Source: Xylanibacter ruminicola (GTDB lineage Bacteria; Bacteroidota; Bacteroidia; Bacteroidales; Bacteroidaceae). From it: a DNA stretch of 64,000 nucleotides. The notes beneath the pieces were generated by a model. It was not told the origin of the DNA. It did no database searches and worked only from the letters and a program-made list of their open reading frames with translations. The stretch's first letter is position 1, and each line of letters starts with the position of its first letter. Shown here piece by piece: positions 44,813 to 54,404 of the stretch. A program made the translations under genes and the position numbers. The stretch spans positions 152,117 through 216,116 of the forward strand of contig NZ_FNRF01000006.1 of NCBI RefSeq assembly GCF_900107775.1, written 5' to 3'.

Positions 44813-47479
44813 ATGATGACAGCAAATGAGATTCGCGACTCATTCAAGAAGTTTTTCGAGTCGAAGCAGCACGCTATCGTACCATCAGCCCCTATGGTGA
44901 TCAAGGACGATCCCACACTGATGTTTACGAACGCAGGTATGAACCAATGGAAAGATATCATCCTGGGTACTCGCGACCCAGAGCCACGCCGTCGAGCGGA
45001 TACACAGAAGTGCCTGCGTGTATCAGGAAAGCACAACGACCTTGAAGAGGTTGGACACGATACTTATCACCACACCATGTTCGAGATGCTCGGTAACTGG
45101 AGCTTTGGCGACTACTTCAAGGAGGGCGCCATCGATATGGCATGGGAGTATCTGGTTGACGTGCTGAAGCTGAATCCCGAGGATCTCTATGTAACTGTAT
45201 TCGAGGGTTCGCCCGAGGAGAACATCCCTCGCGACGACGAGGCTGCCAAGTACTGGGCCAAGCACGTTCCCGAGGATCACATCATCAACGGAAATAAGCA
45301 TGACAACTTCTGGGAGATGGGAGATACAGGTCCCTGCGGTCCTTGCTCTGAGATTCACGTAGATAGCCGTACCTCTGAGCAGAAGGCTGCCAGCGGCAAG
45401 ACCGGTCGTGAGCTGGTAAACCAGGACGACCCACAGGTGATTGAGATCTGGAACATCGTGTTCATGCAGTTCAACCGCAAGGCCGATGGTTCACTCGAGC
45501 CTCTGACCATGAATGTCATCGATACCGGCATGGGCTTCGAGCGTCTGGTCCGCATGATGCAGGGCAAGCACTCTAACTACGACACCGACGTGTTCCAGCC
45601 TATCATCAAGGCCGAGCAGCAGATTACCGGACTGAAGTACTTCACCTTCGAGGAGGAGACCGAGAGTCCTATCAGCAAGGAGCAGGACGACATCAACGTG
45701 GCAATGCGTGTTTGTGCCGACCACCTGCGTGCTGTTGCCTTCTCGATTGCCGACGGTCAGCTACCTTCTAATGCCAAGGCAGGTTATGTGATTCGTCGCA
45801 TCCTGCGCCGTGCCGTACGCTATGCTTATACCTTCCTGAACCAGAAGGATGGTTTCCTGTACAAACTCGTTCCAACACTCGTTGCCGAGATGGGCGGTGC
45901 CTTCCCCGAGTTGGAGGCTCAGCAGCAGCTTGTAACTAAGGTCATCAAGGAAGAGGAAGAGTCGTTCCTCCGCACCCTCGAAAAGGGTATCGGCATGCTG
46001 AACGACGCCATGAACACCCTCAAGGCCGAGGGTAAGACCGAACTGGATGGCGTACAGGCCTTCCGTTTGTTCGACACCTACGGATTCCCTCTCGACCTCA
46101 CCGAGCTCATCTGTCGTGAGAACGGTTTTACTGTTAACGAGGAGCAGTTCAATGTTGAGATGCAGAAACAGAAGGACCGTGCCCGTAACGCCGCTGCCGT
46201 TGAGAACAGCGACTGGGTAGAACTGGCCGCCGGAGAGCAGCAGTTCGTTGGTTACGACTATACCGAATACGAGTGCCATATCATCCGCTACCGTAAGGTA
46301 ACTCAGAAAAAGAACGAGTTCTACGAGCTGGTACTCGATAACACCCCATTCTATGGTGAGATGGGTGGACAGGTTGGTGATTGCGGTGTACTCGTTAACG
46401 AGGCCGAGACTATCAACATCATCGACACCAAGCGTGAGAACGGTCAGAGCGTTCACATCGTGAAGCAGTTGCCTAAGGATCCCGCAGCCCAGTTCATGGC
46501 ATGCGTTGATACCGACAAGCGTAACGCTTCGGCCGCTAACCATACCGCTACTCACCTGCTCGACTATGCTTTGAAGCAGATTCTGGGCGACCACGTAGAG
46601 CAGAAGGGTTCGTTTGTAAGCCCCGACACCCTGCGTTTCGACTTCTCACACTTCGAGAAGGTTACCGACGAGCAGCTGCGCGAGGTTGAGCGTATGGTAA
46701 ACGATATGATCCGTCAGGACATCCACATCGACGAGCACCGCGACGTGCCTTTCGACGAGGCTAAGAAGCTTGGTGCCATCGCCCTGTTCGGCGAGAAATA
46801 CGGCGACAAGGTACGTGTGGTTCGCTTCGGTCCAAGCTGCGAGTTCTGTGGTGGTATCCACGCTTCAAGCACCGGTCGTATCGGATTCTTCAAGATTATC
46901 TCTGAGAGCAGCGTTGCTGCCGGCATCCGTCGTATCGAGGCCAAGACCGGCCAGGAGTGCGAGGAGTTGCTGTATCAGACCGAGGATATCCTGAAGGCTG
47001 TCAAGGCATTCTTCAACAATGCCAAGGACCTGCAGGGCGTTATCAAGAAGTACATCGAGGAGCACGACTCCATGAAGAAGGAGATTGAGGCTTTCCAGGC
47101 ACAGGCTGTAGAGCGCGCCGCCAAGCAGTTGGTCGACAAGGCTCGCGAGGTAAACGGCATAAAGGTTGTTTCAGCCGTTCTGCCTATGAATCCTGCTGCT
47201 GCCAAGGATCTGGCATTTAAGATTCGTGCAGCTGTAGAAGGCTCACTGCTGTGTGTACTGGGTACTCACGACAACAATAAACCACAGCTTAGCATCATGA
47301 TGAGCGACGATATGGTAAGCGACCACGGACTGAATGCCGGTCAGATGGTTCGCGAGGCCGCTAAGCTCATCCAGGGTGGTGGTGGCGGTCAGCCTCACTT
47401 TGCCCAGGCAGGTGGTAAGAACGCCGACGGCTTAAGCGCCGCCGTTGACAAAGTGTTAGAGCTGGCAAAGCTTAACTAA
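44813..47479 (+). CDS. alaS: Alanyl-tRNA synthetase
   Basis: AlaS charges tRNA-Ala and edits Ser and Gly mischarges. The 888-residue protein has the class II core ([26 protein letters not shown]), the tRNA-binding central part, the editing-domain metal motif (NHTATHLL, then CGGIH), and a C-terminal DHHA1 domain with [14 protein letters not shown]. It starts with two adjacent ATG codons, either of which may be used. A strong hairpin follows the stop. Confidence 0.97.
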   Translation: MMTANEIRDSFKKFFESKQHAIVPSAPMVIKDDPTLMFTNAGMNQWKDIILGTRDPEPRRRADTQKCLRVSGKHNDLEEVGHDTYHHTMFEMLGNWSFGDYFKEGAIDMAWEYLVDVLKLNPEDLYVTVFEGSPEENIPRDDEAAKYWAKHVPEDHIINGNKHDNFWEMGDTGPCGPCSEIHVDSRTSEQKAASGKTGRELVNQDDPQVIEIWNIVFMQFNRKADGSLEPLTMNVIDTGMGFERLVRMMQGKHSNYDTDVFQPIIKAEQQITGLKYFTFEEETESPISKEQDDINVAMRVCADHLRAVAFSIADGQLPSNAKAGYVIRRILRRAVRYAYTFLNQKDGFLYKLVPTLVAEMGGAFPELEAQQQLVTKVIKEEEESFLRTLEKGIGMLNDAMNTLKAEGKTELDGVQAFRLFDTYGFPLDLTELICRENGFTVNEEQFNVEMQKQKDRARNAAAVENSDWVELAAGEQQFVGYDYTEYECHIIRYRKVTQKKNEFYELVLDNTPFYGEMGGQVGDCGVLVNEAETINIIDTKRENGQSVHIVKQLPKDPAAQFMACVDTDKRNASAANHTATHLLDYALKQILGDHVEQKGSFVSPDTLRFDFSHFEKVTDEQLREVERMVNDMIRQDIHIDEHRDVPFDEAKKLGAIALFGEKYGDKVRVVRFGPSCEFCGGIHASSTGRIGFFKIISESSVAAGIRRIEAKTGQECEELLYQTEDILKAVKAFFNNAKDLQGVIKKYIEEHDSMKKEIEAFQAQAVERAAKQLVDKAREVNGIKVVSAVLPMNPAAAKDLAFKIRAAVEGSLLCVLGTHDNNKPQLSIMMSDDMVSDHGLNAGQMVREAAKLIQGGGGGQPHFAQAGGKNADGLSAAVDKVLELAKLN

Positions 47480-47485
47480 CCTGTT

Positions 47486-47548
47486 TTTGCTAGTACACGT
47501 AAGAAATAAAAATACTACGTGTACTAGCAAATTTTTCTACGTGTACTA
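47486..47548 (+). terminator. Long palindrome/terminator after alaS with an extra half-site
   Basis: TTTGCTAGTACACGTA (47486-47501) and TACGTGTACTAGCAAA (47516-47531) form a perfect 16-bp stem with a 14-nt loop, followed by TTTTT, so it can terminate alaS. The unit TACGTGTACTA recurs at 47538-47548, 22 bp downstream of its first copy, and can pair with the same left arm. The second copy ends 22 nt before the parC start codon. Confidence 0.8.
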
Positions 47549-47570
47549 AAAACCGCAGCATAAAAAAAGA

Positions 47571-50264
47571 ATGGACGACGAGATTAAAGAGATTGAACAG
47601 TCGGAACAGCACTCCGACTATAAACCAAGCAACCGCTTTGATGCCGCAGCGGTTCACCATCTTAGCGGCATGTATCAGAACTGGTTTCTGGATTACGCCA
47701 GCTACGTAATCCTGGAGCGCGCCGTACCCCATCTGGGCGACGGACTGAAACCCGTACAGCGTAGAATTCTGCACTCTATGAAACGTATGGACGATGGTCG
47801 CTACAACAAGGTAGCCAACATCGTAGGTCATACCATGCAGTTCCACCCCCACGGCGACGCCTCTATCGGCGACGCCTTAGTGCAGTTGGGACAGAAGGAT
47901 CTGCTCATCGACACGCAGGGTAACTGGGGAAACATCCTCACTGGCTCATCGGCTGCTGCCCCACGATATATCGAGGCACGCCTGAGCAAGTTCGCCCTCG
48001 ACACGGTGTTTAATCCCAAAACCACCGAGTGGAAGATGTCGTACGACGGTCGTAACAAGGAGCCTATCACGCTCCCTGTTAAATTCCCATTGCTGTTGGC
48101 ACAGGGTGCCGAGGGTATCGCCGTAGGACTAAGTTCTAAAATCCTGCCACACAACTTCTGCGAAATCTGCGATGCAGCCATCAGCTACCTGCACCAGCAG
48201 CCATTCGCACTCTACCCCGACTTCCCCACCAGCGGTAGTATCGACGTATCGAAATATAACGACGGTCAGCGTGGCGGCGTAGTGAAGGTACGCGCCAAGA
48301 TCGAGAAGATAGATCAGAAAACACTGGTCATCCGCGAGATACCATTCTCAAAAACCTCCGAGACCCTGCAGGACTCTATCGTAAAGGCCATCGAGAAGGG
48401 AAAGATCAAAGCCCGTAAGGTTGAAGACCTTACAGCTGCTGAGGTTGAAATCCAGGTACACCTGGCACCAGGGGTATCAAGCGATAAGACCATCGACGCC
48501 CTCTATGCCTTTACCGATTGCGAGGTAAGCATCTCGCCTAACTGCTGCGTGATCGAGGACAACAAGCCACAGTTCCTCACCGTGAGCGATGTGCTGCGTC
48601 ATTCGGTTGAACGCACCAAGGACCTCATCCGCCAGGAGCTGGAAATCCGCAAGGGCGAGCTGTTAGAACAGCTGCACTTCCAGAGCTTGGAACGTATCTT
48701 CATCGAAGAGCGTATCTATAAAGACAAGAAATTTGAACAGGCACCTAACGTAGATGCCGTTTGCGAACATATCGACGAGCGACTCACACCTTACTACCCG
48801 CAGTTTATCCGCGAGGTAACCAAGGATGATATCCTGAAGCTGCTGGAGATAAAAATGCAGCGCATCCTGAAATTCAACAAGGACAAGGCCGACGAGCTCA
48901 TGGCACGTCTGAAGGCGGAGATCGAGGAGATCGACCGCGACCTGGCTAACCTGGTAGAGGTAACAGCCAACTGGTTCCAGTTCCTGAAGGACAAGTATGG
49001 TAAAGACCATCCACGTCTGACCGAGATTCGCAATTTCGACACCATCGACTCAGCCAAGGTGGCCGAGGCCAACCAGAAGTTGTACATCAACCGCAGCGAT
49101 GGCTTTATCGGTACCGGTCTGAAGAAGGACGAGTTTGTTTGCAACTGCTCCGACCTCGACGATGTCATCATTTTTTACAAGGATGGAAAGTACAAGATTG
49201 TACGCGTAGCCGAGAAATTGTTCGTTGGCAAAAACATCCTGTATGTCAACGTGTTCAAGAAGAACGATCAGCGCACCATCTATAACGCTGTATATCGTGA
49301 TGGTAAGAAGGGTGCCTGCTATATCAAGCGTTTTAACGTTACCAGCATGACCCGCGACAAGGAGTACGACCTGACACAGGGCACCGACGGCAGTCGCGTG
49401 ATGTACTTCACCGCCAACCCCAACGGCGAGGCCGAGGTAATCAAGGTAACACTCGACCCCTCGCAGAACATCAAACGTGTGTTCTTAGTCAAAGATTTTT
49501 CAGAGATTATGATCAAGGGCCGTGCCTCGAAGGGTAACCTGCTCACCAAGTATCAGGTAACCCGTATCGGACTGAAGAGTCACGGACACTCTACACTGGG
49601 CGGTCGCAAGGTATGGTTCGACCCCGACGTGAACCGTTTGAACTACGACGACCACGGCAAGATGCTGGGCGAGTTCTACGACGACGACCAGATATTGGTC
49701 ATCCTCTCGAACGGCGACTACTATCTGAGCAACTTTGATTTGGCCAACCACTACGAGTCGAACATCCTGCGTATTGAGAAATACGATGCCGACAAGGTAT
49801 GGACAGCCGTACTCTACGATGCCGACAACCAGGGTTATCCATATCTGAAGCGATTCCAGATGGATGCCACTAAGAAAAAACAGAACTGGCTCTCGGACAA
49901 TCCTGCATCACAGCTGTTGCTGCTCACCGACACGGCTTATCCCCGCCTGCAGGTAACCTACGGCGGAGCTGATGCCTTCCGTGGCAGCGAGGAGATTGAT
50001 GCCGAGCAGTTCATCGCCGTTAAGGGTTACAAGGCCAAGGGTAAGCGCCTCACCACCTATGCTCTCGAGAGCATCGAGGAGTTGGAGCCCCAGCTAGACC
50101 CTAGAAATTCTAGCCTGACTAGCTCGGCTAGTGACCCTCGCCCCTCGGCCGAATCGGCCGAGGAACTAGAGGACCTCGATCCCGATGCCGGCAAAAGCGA
50201 GCAGCAGATACGCGACGAGCTCACCGGCCAGCTAAATCTTTTTGATAATGAAGATTTTAAATAG
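47571..50264 (+). CDS. parC: DNA topoisomerase IV subunit A (ParC type)
   Basis: This type II topoisomerase A subunit separates linked daughter chromosomes. The 897-residue protein has the N-terminal winged-helix domain (GLKPVQRRIL), the catalytic tyrosine in PRYIEARL (about residue 129), a coiled-coil arm (about 370-460) and a C-terminal beta-pinwheel-like region. It lacks the GyrA box, which favours ParC over GyrA. The last about 50 residues are an acidic, low-complexity tail. Its codons for PRNSSLTSSASDPRPSAE are built from palindromes and CTAG repeats. The stop overlaps the next gene by 17 nt. Confidence 0.92.
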   Translation: MDDEIKEIEQSEQHSDYKPSNRFDAAAVHHLSGMYQNWFLDYASYVILERAVPHLGDGLKPVQRRILHSMKRMDDGRYNKVANIVGHTMQFHPHGDASIGDALVQLGQKDLLIDTQGNWGNILTGSSAAAPRYIEARLSKFALDTVFNPKTTEWKMSYDGRNKEPITLPVKFPLLLAQGAEGIAVGLSSKILPHNFCEICDAAISYLHQQPFALYPDFPTSGSIDVSKYNDGQRGGVVKVRAKIEKIDQKTLVIREIPFSKTSETLQDSIVKAIEKGKIKARKVEDLTAAEVEIQVHLAPGVSSDKTIDALYAFTDCEVSISPNCCVIEDNKPQFLTVSDVLRHSVERTKDLIRQELEIRKGELLEQLHFQSLERIFIEERIYKDKKFEQAPNVDAVCEHIDERLTPYYPQFIREVTKDDILKLLEIKMQRILKFNKDKADELMARLKAEIEEIDRDLANLVEVTANWFQFLKDKYGKDHPRLTEIRNFDTIDSAKVAEANQKLYINRSDGFIGTGLKKDEFVCNCSDLDDVIIFYKDGKYKIVRVAEKLFVGKNILYVNVFKKNDQRTIYNAVYRDGKKGACYIKRFNVTSMTRDKEYDLTQGTDGSRVMYFTANPNGEAEVIKVTLDPSQNIKRVFLVKDFSEIMIKGRASKGNLLTKYQVTRIGLKSHGHSTLGGRKVWFDPDVNRLNYDDHGKMLGEFYDDDQILVILSNGDYYLSNFDLANHYESNILRIEKYDADKVWTAVLYDADNQGYPYLKRFQMDATKKKQNWLSDNPASQLLLLTDTAYPRLQVTYGGADAFRGSEEIDAEQFIAVKGYKAKGKRLTTYALESIEELEPQLDPRNSSLTSSASDPRPSAESAEELEDLDPDAGKSEQQIRDELTGQLNLFDNEDFK
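50101..50163. repeat. Cluster of perfect palindromes inside parC
   Basis: Three perfect palindromes follow each other: CTAGAAATTCTAG (50101-50113), ACTAGCTCGGCTAGT (50118-50132), and a 21-bp one with arms CCTCGGCCGA and TCGGCCGAGG around one A (50143-50163). CTAG occurs six times between 50094 and 50169. All stay in frame and encode part of the acidic tail of ParC. Confidence 0.85.
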
Positions 50265-51012
50265 CATATTGTGCGTTTTGTGCTTTGCTGCAACTGCAGC
50301 AAATGCACAAAACAAATCACACATGATAGGCCTTGGCCCAAGCAAAGTTCTCGACACTTACCTAACCCCCGAGAATTTTAGCGGCACGGGCATTACCTAC
50401 ATGTATATCAAAGAGCAGCGCGACACCACCCGCCATTGGAGCAACACCTATGAGCACGAGGTCGACCTCTCGAACACCCACGACCGTAGCCATAACATCA
50501 ACGATCTGGAAATCACTTACAACCTCTACTGGGCACGCTATTACAATTTCCGTCCCATACTCAACGGACTGAAACTGCAGGCTGGTGTAGCCGCCAACCT
50601 CTGCGCTGGCGCCATCTACAACATGACTAGCAGCAACAACCCTGCCCAGGCCCGTGCAGCACTCAACATCATGCCGAGTGCAACAGCCACGTACGACTTC
50701 CACATCAGCAGGCATCTTTTTACCGCTCGCTACGAACTCAACCTACCACTGGTAGGCGTGATGTTCAGTCCTAACTACGGACAGAGCTACTACGAAATAT
50801 TTTCGCGGGGCAACTACGATCATAACATCGTACCCACCACTTTTGTTTCAGCCCCCACCTTCCGCCAACTCGCCTCGGTGGATTGGCACTGCACCAGGAA
50901 ATGGGCACTGCGCCTGGCCTACCTCGGTAACTACCAGCAAGCCCAAGTAAACAATCTCAAGCAGCACACCTATACCCATCGTATCCTGCTTGGCATCACC
51001 CGTAGCCTATGA
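50248..51012 (+). CDS. DUF3316 secreted protein
   Basis: The 254-residue protein has a signal peptide (ending in NAQ) and a pattern of long amphipathic beta strands, with GLGPSKVLDTYLTPENFSG at its start, that fits DUF3316, a Bacteroidota family of presumed outer-membrane barrels. The function is unknown. I start at the ATG at 50248 inside the parC 3' end (17 nt overlap); an in-frame TTG two codons earlier is unlikely. It overlaps the S41 peptidase start by 4 nt. Confidence 0.8.
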   Translation: MKILNSILCVLCFAATAANAQNKSHMIGLGPSKVLDTYLTPENFSGTGITYMYIKEQRDTTRHWSNTYEHEVDLSNTHDRSHNINDLEITYNLYWARYYNFRPILNGLKLQAGVAANLCAGAIYNMTSSNNPAQARAALNIMPSATATYDFHISRHLFTARYELNLPLVGVMFSPNYGQSYYEIFSRGNYDHNIVPTTFVSAPTFRQLASVDWHCTRKWALRLAYLGNYQQAQVNNLKQHTYTHRILLGITRSL

Positions 51013-52058
51013 AAAAAGATATCCTAGTAAGGCTGGCGAATTCGCCAGCCAAGCTTGCAAAGCAAGCCAAACTAGCACTTCTAGCGCTTCTAGCCTTTCT
51101 AGTAACCTCCTGCGTCTCGCAGGAGGAACGCCCCAACACCCCGCAGGGCAATTTCGAGGCCTTGTGGCATATCATAGATGAGCACTATTGCTTTTTCGAC
51201 TACAAAGATATTGATTGGAACCAGATTTACCAAACCTATAAGGTGCGTGTAAACGACAATATGAACCACGAGCAACTGTTCGAGGTGCTCACCGATATGC
51301 TCTCCGAACTGCGCGACGGTCATGTAAACCTCTACACCGCTTTCGACAACGGTCGTTACTGGAACTGGCACGAGGACTACCCCACCAACTTCAGCGACAC
51401 CCTACAGCGACGCTACTTAGGCACCGACTACCGTATTGCCGGCGGCCTGCGCTACCGCATCCTCGACGATAACATCGGCTATGTATATTACGGCAGCTTT
51501 TCGAGTGGCGTAGGCGAAGGAAATCTCGACGAGGTGATACAGCACCTGATATTCTGTCAGGGTATGATACTCGATATTCGTAGTAACGGCGGCGGCGACC
51601 TGACCAATGCCGAGAAACTGGCGGCCCGATTCTGCAACGAAAAAACACTGGTTGGCTACATGCAGCATAAAACCGGTAAAGGGCATAACGACTTCTCGGC
51701 CATGGAACCACAGTATATCGAGCCCAGCAGCAACCTGCGCTGGCAGAAAAAGGTGATACTGCTTACCAACCGCGGTGTGTATAGTGCCGCCAACGAGTTT
51801 ACCACCTACATGAAGCGCATGCCACAGTGCACGGTGGTGGGCGACCGTACCGGTGGCGGTAGTGGTCTACCTTTCACAGCCAGTCTGCCCAATGGGTGGA
51901 CAGTGCGCTTCTCGGCCTGTCCCACCTACGATGCCAACCACAACCAGACCGAGTTTGGTATCGAGCCCGACTACAACGTGGCTTTGACCGATGAGGATTT
52001 TAACAAAGGTAAAGATACAATAATAGAACACGCGCGTACATTACTTAATAGTAATTAA
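51009..52058 (+). CDS. S41-family peptidase lipoprotein with repeat-built signal peptide
   Basis: The 349-residue product is a lipoprotein (lipobox VTSC, about residues 32-35) followed by an S41 tail-specific-protease-like domain. It has MILDIRSNGGGDLTNAEKLA and the presumed nucleophile in RGVYSAANE. There is no PDZ domain. The segment that carries the lysine in CtpA-type enzymes reads GDRTGGGSG, with no lysine, so the catalytic set may be of the tricorn type; this is inference. The signal peptide is unusual: residues 7-32 are encoded almost entirely by palindromes and a 9-bp tandem repeat (51024-51102). Confidence 0.86.
   Translation: MKKDILVRLANSPAKLAKQAKLALLALLAFLVTSCVSQEERPNTPQGNFEALWHIIDEHYCFFDYKDIDWNQIYQTYKVRVNDNMNHEQLFEVLTDMLSELRDGHVNLYTAFDNGRYWNWHEDYPTNFSDTLQRRYLGTDYRIAGGLRYRILDDNIGYVYYGSFSSGVGEGNLDEVIQHLIFCQGMILDIRSNGGGDLTNAEKLAARFCNEKTLVGYMQHKTGKGHNDFSAMEPQYIEPSSNLRWQKKVILLTNRGVYSAANEFTTYMKRMPQCTVVGDRTGGGSGLPFTASLPNGWTVRFSACPTYDANHNQTEFGIEPDYNVALTDEDFNKGKDTIIEHARTLLNSN
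51024..51102. repeat. Palindromes and 9-bp CTAG tandem repeat inside a signal peptide
   Basis: GGCTGGCGAATTCGCCAGCC (51031-51050) is a perfect 20-bp palindrome, and GCTTGCAAAGCAAGC (51053-51067) is another. CTAG then recurs at exactly 9-bp steps at 51072, 51081, 51090 and 51099, in units CTAGCACTT, CTAGCGCTT and CTAGCCTTT. The 9-bp step keeps the frame and encodes Leu-Ala-Leu repeats, the hydrophobic core of the signal. Confidence 0.88.
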
Positions 52059-52075
52059 AAAAAAACGAAAAATCC

Positions 52076-52106
52076 TTGCTCAAAACAAAAAAAAGCATTA
52101 CCTTTG
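52076..52106 (+). promoter_or_regulatory. Promoter of tRNA-Leu
   Basis: TTG at 52076-52078 and TACCTTTG at 52099-52106 are 20 nt apart. The predicted leader is about 85 nt and contains the repeats at 52125-52194. Confidence 0.75.
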
Positions 52107-52124
52107 TCCCCGCAATCGACTTAA

Positions 52125-52194
52125 AATTCCCCTTAAAAGGGAATTGACTGCGTCGATTCTGATTCAAGAATCGAATTGACTAACGTCGATTCTG
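52125..52194 (+). repeat. Direct and inverted repeats in the tRNA-Leu leader
   Basis: TTGACTGCGTCGATTCTG (52144-52161) is repeated as TTGACTAACGTCGATTCTG (52176-52194). CGATTCT and AGAATCG (52154-52160 and 52167-52173) form a hairpin, and AATTCCC/GGGAATT (52125-52131 and 52139-52145) form another. The second direct copy ends on the first base of the tRNA. Confidence 0.8.
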
Positions 52195-52274
52195 CGCCTG
52201 TGGCGGAATTGGTAGACGCGCTAGACTTAGGATCTAGTGTTTACGACGTGCAGGTTCGAGTCCTGTCAGGCGCA
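52194..52274 (+). tRNA. tRNA-Leu (anticodon TAG)
   Basis: The acceptor stem is GCGCCTG/CAGGCGC, the anticodon arm CTAGA-CTTAGGA-TCTAG exposes TAG, and the long variable arm of a class II tRNA is present (TGTTTACGACGTG region). The T loop is TTCGAGT. CCA is not encoded. Confidence 0.95.
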
Positions 52275-52380
52275 CATCACTTAAAATAACATAAAATGGA
52301 ACTATAAATGGAAAAAACTACCATATTGCAGGTATTTCGACAGAAATTTGCGGTTTTTTATAAAAAAAACCTAATATTTC

Positions 52381-52411
52381 TTGCAAGTTTCAATTATATT
52401 TCCTACTTTTG
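52381..52411 (+). promoter_or_regulatory. Promoter of the surface lipoprotein gene
   Basis: TTG at 52381-52383 and TACTTTTG at 52404-52411 are 20 nt apart. The leader of about 70 nt is very AT-rich. Confidence 0.75.
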
Positions 52412-52483
52412 TCAGCGATTTATATAAATTAACTATCGATATTATTGTTTTATTTATTTGTTTAATTATAATTTTTAAGTTCA

Positions 52484-54367
52484 ATGAAAAAGAAATTTAT
52501 CAATGGTATTCTGATGGTAGCACTCGTTGCTGCTACCTCAACATCATTCGTTTCTTGTAAGGACAACGACACTGATGTAGACCTCATTGGTCAGATTGGT
52601 AATGTACGTAGCGACCTGCAGACCAAGATTAATGATCTGAACACCCGCTTAGGTGATTTGGACACTCAGCTGGGTAAGCTCGATGGTAAAGTTGATCAGG
52701 AGATTACGGATCGTAAGAATGCTGTAACCGCTCTCGACACTCGACTGCAGACTGCAGAGGGTCAGTTGACAACTCTGACAACTGAGACTCTTCCTCAGCT
52801 TCAGGATGAGGTTGATGCAATCGATACAGCTGTTGGCGAGCAGGAGGATTGGATTGCTGGCGTACTCAACAACCTCGTTACTAGCATCGAGAACGTAGCT
52901 ACTTACAGCCCACTGATGGGTCAGGTAGTTCTGCCAGGTGCTACTCCTAACATCCTCGCTGCTTACTTTGGTGAGGCTGCTGTTAAGGGTTCATTCCCTG
53001 CTTCAGACATCAACATTACAGAGGTTGCTCCTGTTAAGTGGAGTGCTGGTGCTACTCTTGGTGAGGGTGAGAAGGGCTATGCAGGTACTGTATACCTGAC
53101 CATCAACAAGTACTTCAACAGCATCGAGGGTATCAACTTCGCTCTCGTTAACACCGCTGGTGAGGAAGCTCCTGTTGAGCTGAATGTTGAGGCTTCTGAC
53201 AAGGTTATCTACGCTGGTTACACACGTGCCGCTGAGAACAACTTCTACGAGGCTAACGCTACTATTAGCAGCATCGATGACGTTAAGGTTAACCTGAACC
53301 TGCCTACTCTGAAGGCTGACATCAAGCAGATCTGGAACGATCGCAACCGCAAGACCGGTACAAGCGCTACCGCTCTGGCTCAGCTCGCTGCTGATCTCTA
53401 TGCTACACAGCTCGGTAAGTTCCCCGTTTACGGTGTTCGTGCTAGCTGGCAGGATGTTAAGAAGACTACCACTAAGGACGCTGAGGGTAAGGCTACAACA
53501 ACTGAGGAGAAGAGCAACCACTTTGTAACTTCTAAGCCTGAGATCGTTGTTGCTGCTGTTAAGCCTCTGTCATACTCTTTCGATCTGAACCAGCTCCCTG
53601 GCCAGACCTATAAGACTGAGGGTATCGAGGCTATCGAGAAGCTGTACAACAAGATCATCGACAAGGTTGTTGCAAAGTTCCCAACTGTAACAGTTAATCC
53701 TATCAGTATTGTTATTGACGACAATAAGGGTGCAGGTACATATAGTATTACAATTCCTACTACATCTCCAATCAATGCAACAGGTTCACCTGTAGTTATT
53801 GATATCACTGATGCTATTAATAGCGTAATGAGCGACCTGAATGGTGACCTTGCTCTTACAACAGCAGACATCAACGCTATGCTTGATCAGGTTGAACAGC
53901 TCAACAACCTGAAGGCTCAGGTTGCTGGTACAAAGGAGACTTTCGCAAGCTACCTGAATCGCGTTGTTAACAAGTTCGAGAAGTTGTTCACCAACAACCT
54001 CAATCGTGCTCTGCAGCCCACTCTGCTTGCTATCCAGAGCGACAACACTATCAACCGTGTTTCTGGTATCAAGACCAACCCATTGGTTTGCGGTGCTAAC
54101 ACTGAGCTCTTCCCAACTTCTTACAGCGTAGAGTACTTCGCTCCTGCATACAAGAAGTTCGTAGTAGTTACAGAGATTGATGGTAAGAAGGCTACAGCTG
54201 CCGACAACAAGACTCTGGGTGAGAACCTGGGAGTAATCCTCGAGAGCGGCAACAACCAGAAGGTTACCATTTCTCCTGCTGCTGGCAAGACCTACACTGT
54301 AGTTTACTCTGCAGTTGACTACCAGGGTGTAGTTCGCACCAACACCTACTATGTAACAGGTAAGTAA
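52484..54367 (+). CDS. Abundant-looking surface lipoprotein of unknown function
   Basis: The 627-residue product has a lipoprotein signal with lipobox FVSC (about residues 22-25). It then has a coiled coil of regular heptads (about 35-110, for example LNTRLGDLDTQLGKLDGKV), and a long beta-rich region without a family I recognise. The coding sequence strongly prefers GCT, GTT, AAG and AAC, unlike the neighbouring genes, a pattern typical of highly expressed proteins. It is followed 37 nt later by an OmpA-family gene with the same codon style, so both are probably major envelope proteins. A structural or S-layer-like role is only a guess. Confidence 0.75.
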   Translation: MKKKFINGILMVALVAATSTSFVSCKDNDTDVDLIGQIGNVRSDLQTKINDLNTRLGDLDTQLGKLDGKVDQEITDRKNAVTALDTRLQTAEGQLTTLTTETLPQLQDEVDAIDTAVGEQEDWIAGVLNNLVTSIENVATYSPLMGQVVLPGATPNILAAYFGEAAVKGSFPASDINITEVAPVKWSAGATLGEGEKGYAGTVYLTINKYFNSIEGINFALVNTAGEEAPVELNVEASDKVIYAGYTRAAENNFYEANATISSIDDVKVNLNLPTLKADIKQIWNDRNRKTGTSATALAQLAADLYATQLGKFPVYGVRASWQDVKKTTTKDAEGKATTTEEKSNHFVTSKPEIVVAAVKPLSYSFDLNQLPGQTYKTEGIEAIEKLYNKIIDKVVAKFPTVTVNPISIVIDDNKGAGTYSITIPTTSPINATGSPVVIDITDAINSVMSDLNGDLALTTADINAMLDQVEQLNNLKAQVAGTKETFASYLNRVVNKFEKLFTNNLNRALQPTLLAIQSDNTINRVSGIKTNPLVCGANTELFPTSYSVEYFAPAYKKFVVVTEIDGKKATAADNKTLGENLGVILESGNNQKVTISPAAGKTYTVVYSAVDYQGVVRTNTYYVTGK

Positions 54368-54404
54368 TTAACATTAGTGAATTAAAATAATTAGTAAACA
54401 GAAT

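Noticed and set aside
45761..46594. A 277-codon minus-strand open frame over alaS
   Set aside because: It is the reverse frame of a highly conserved gene; its composition reflects the alaS codons.
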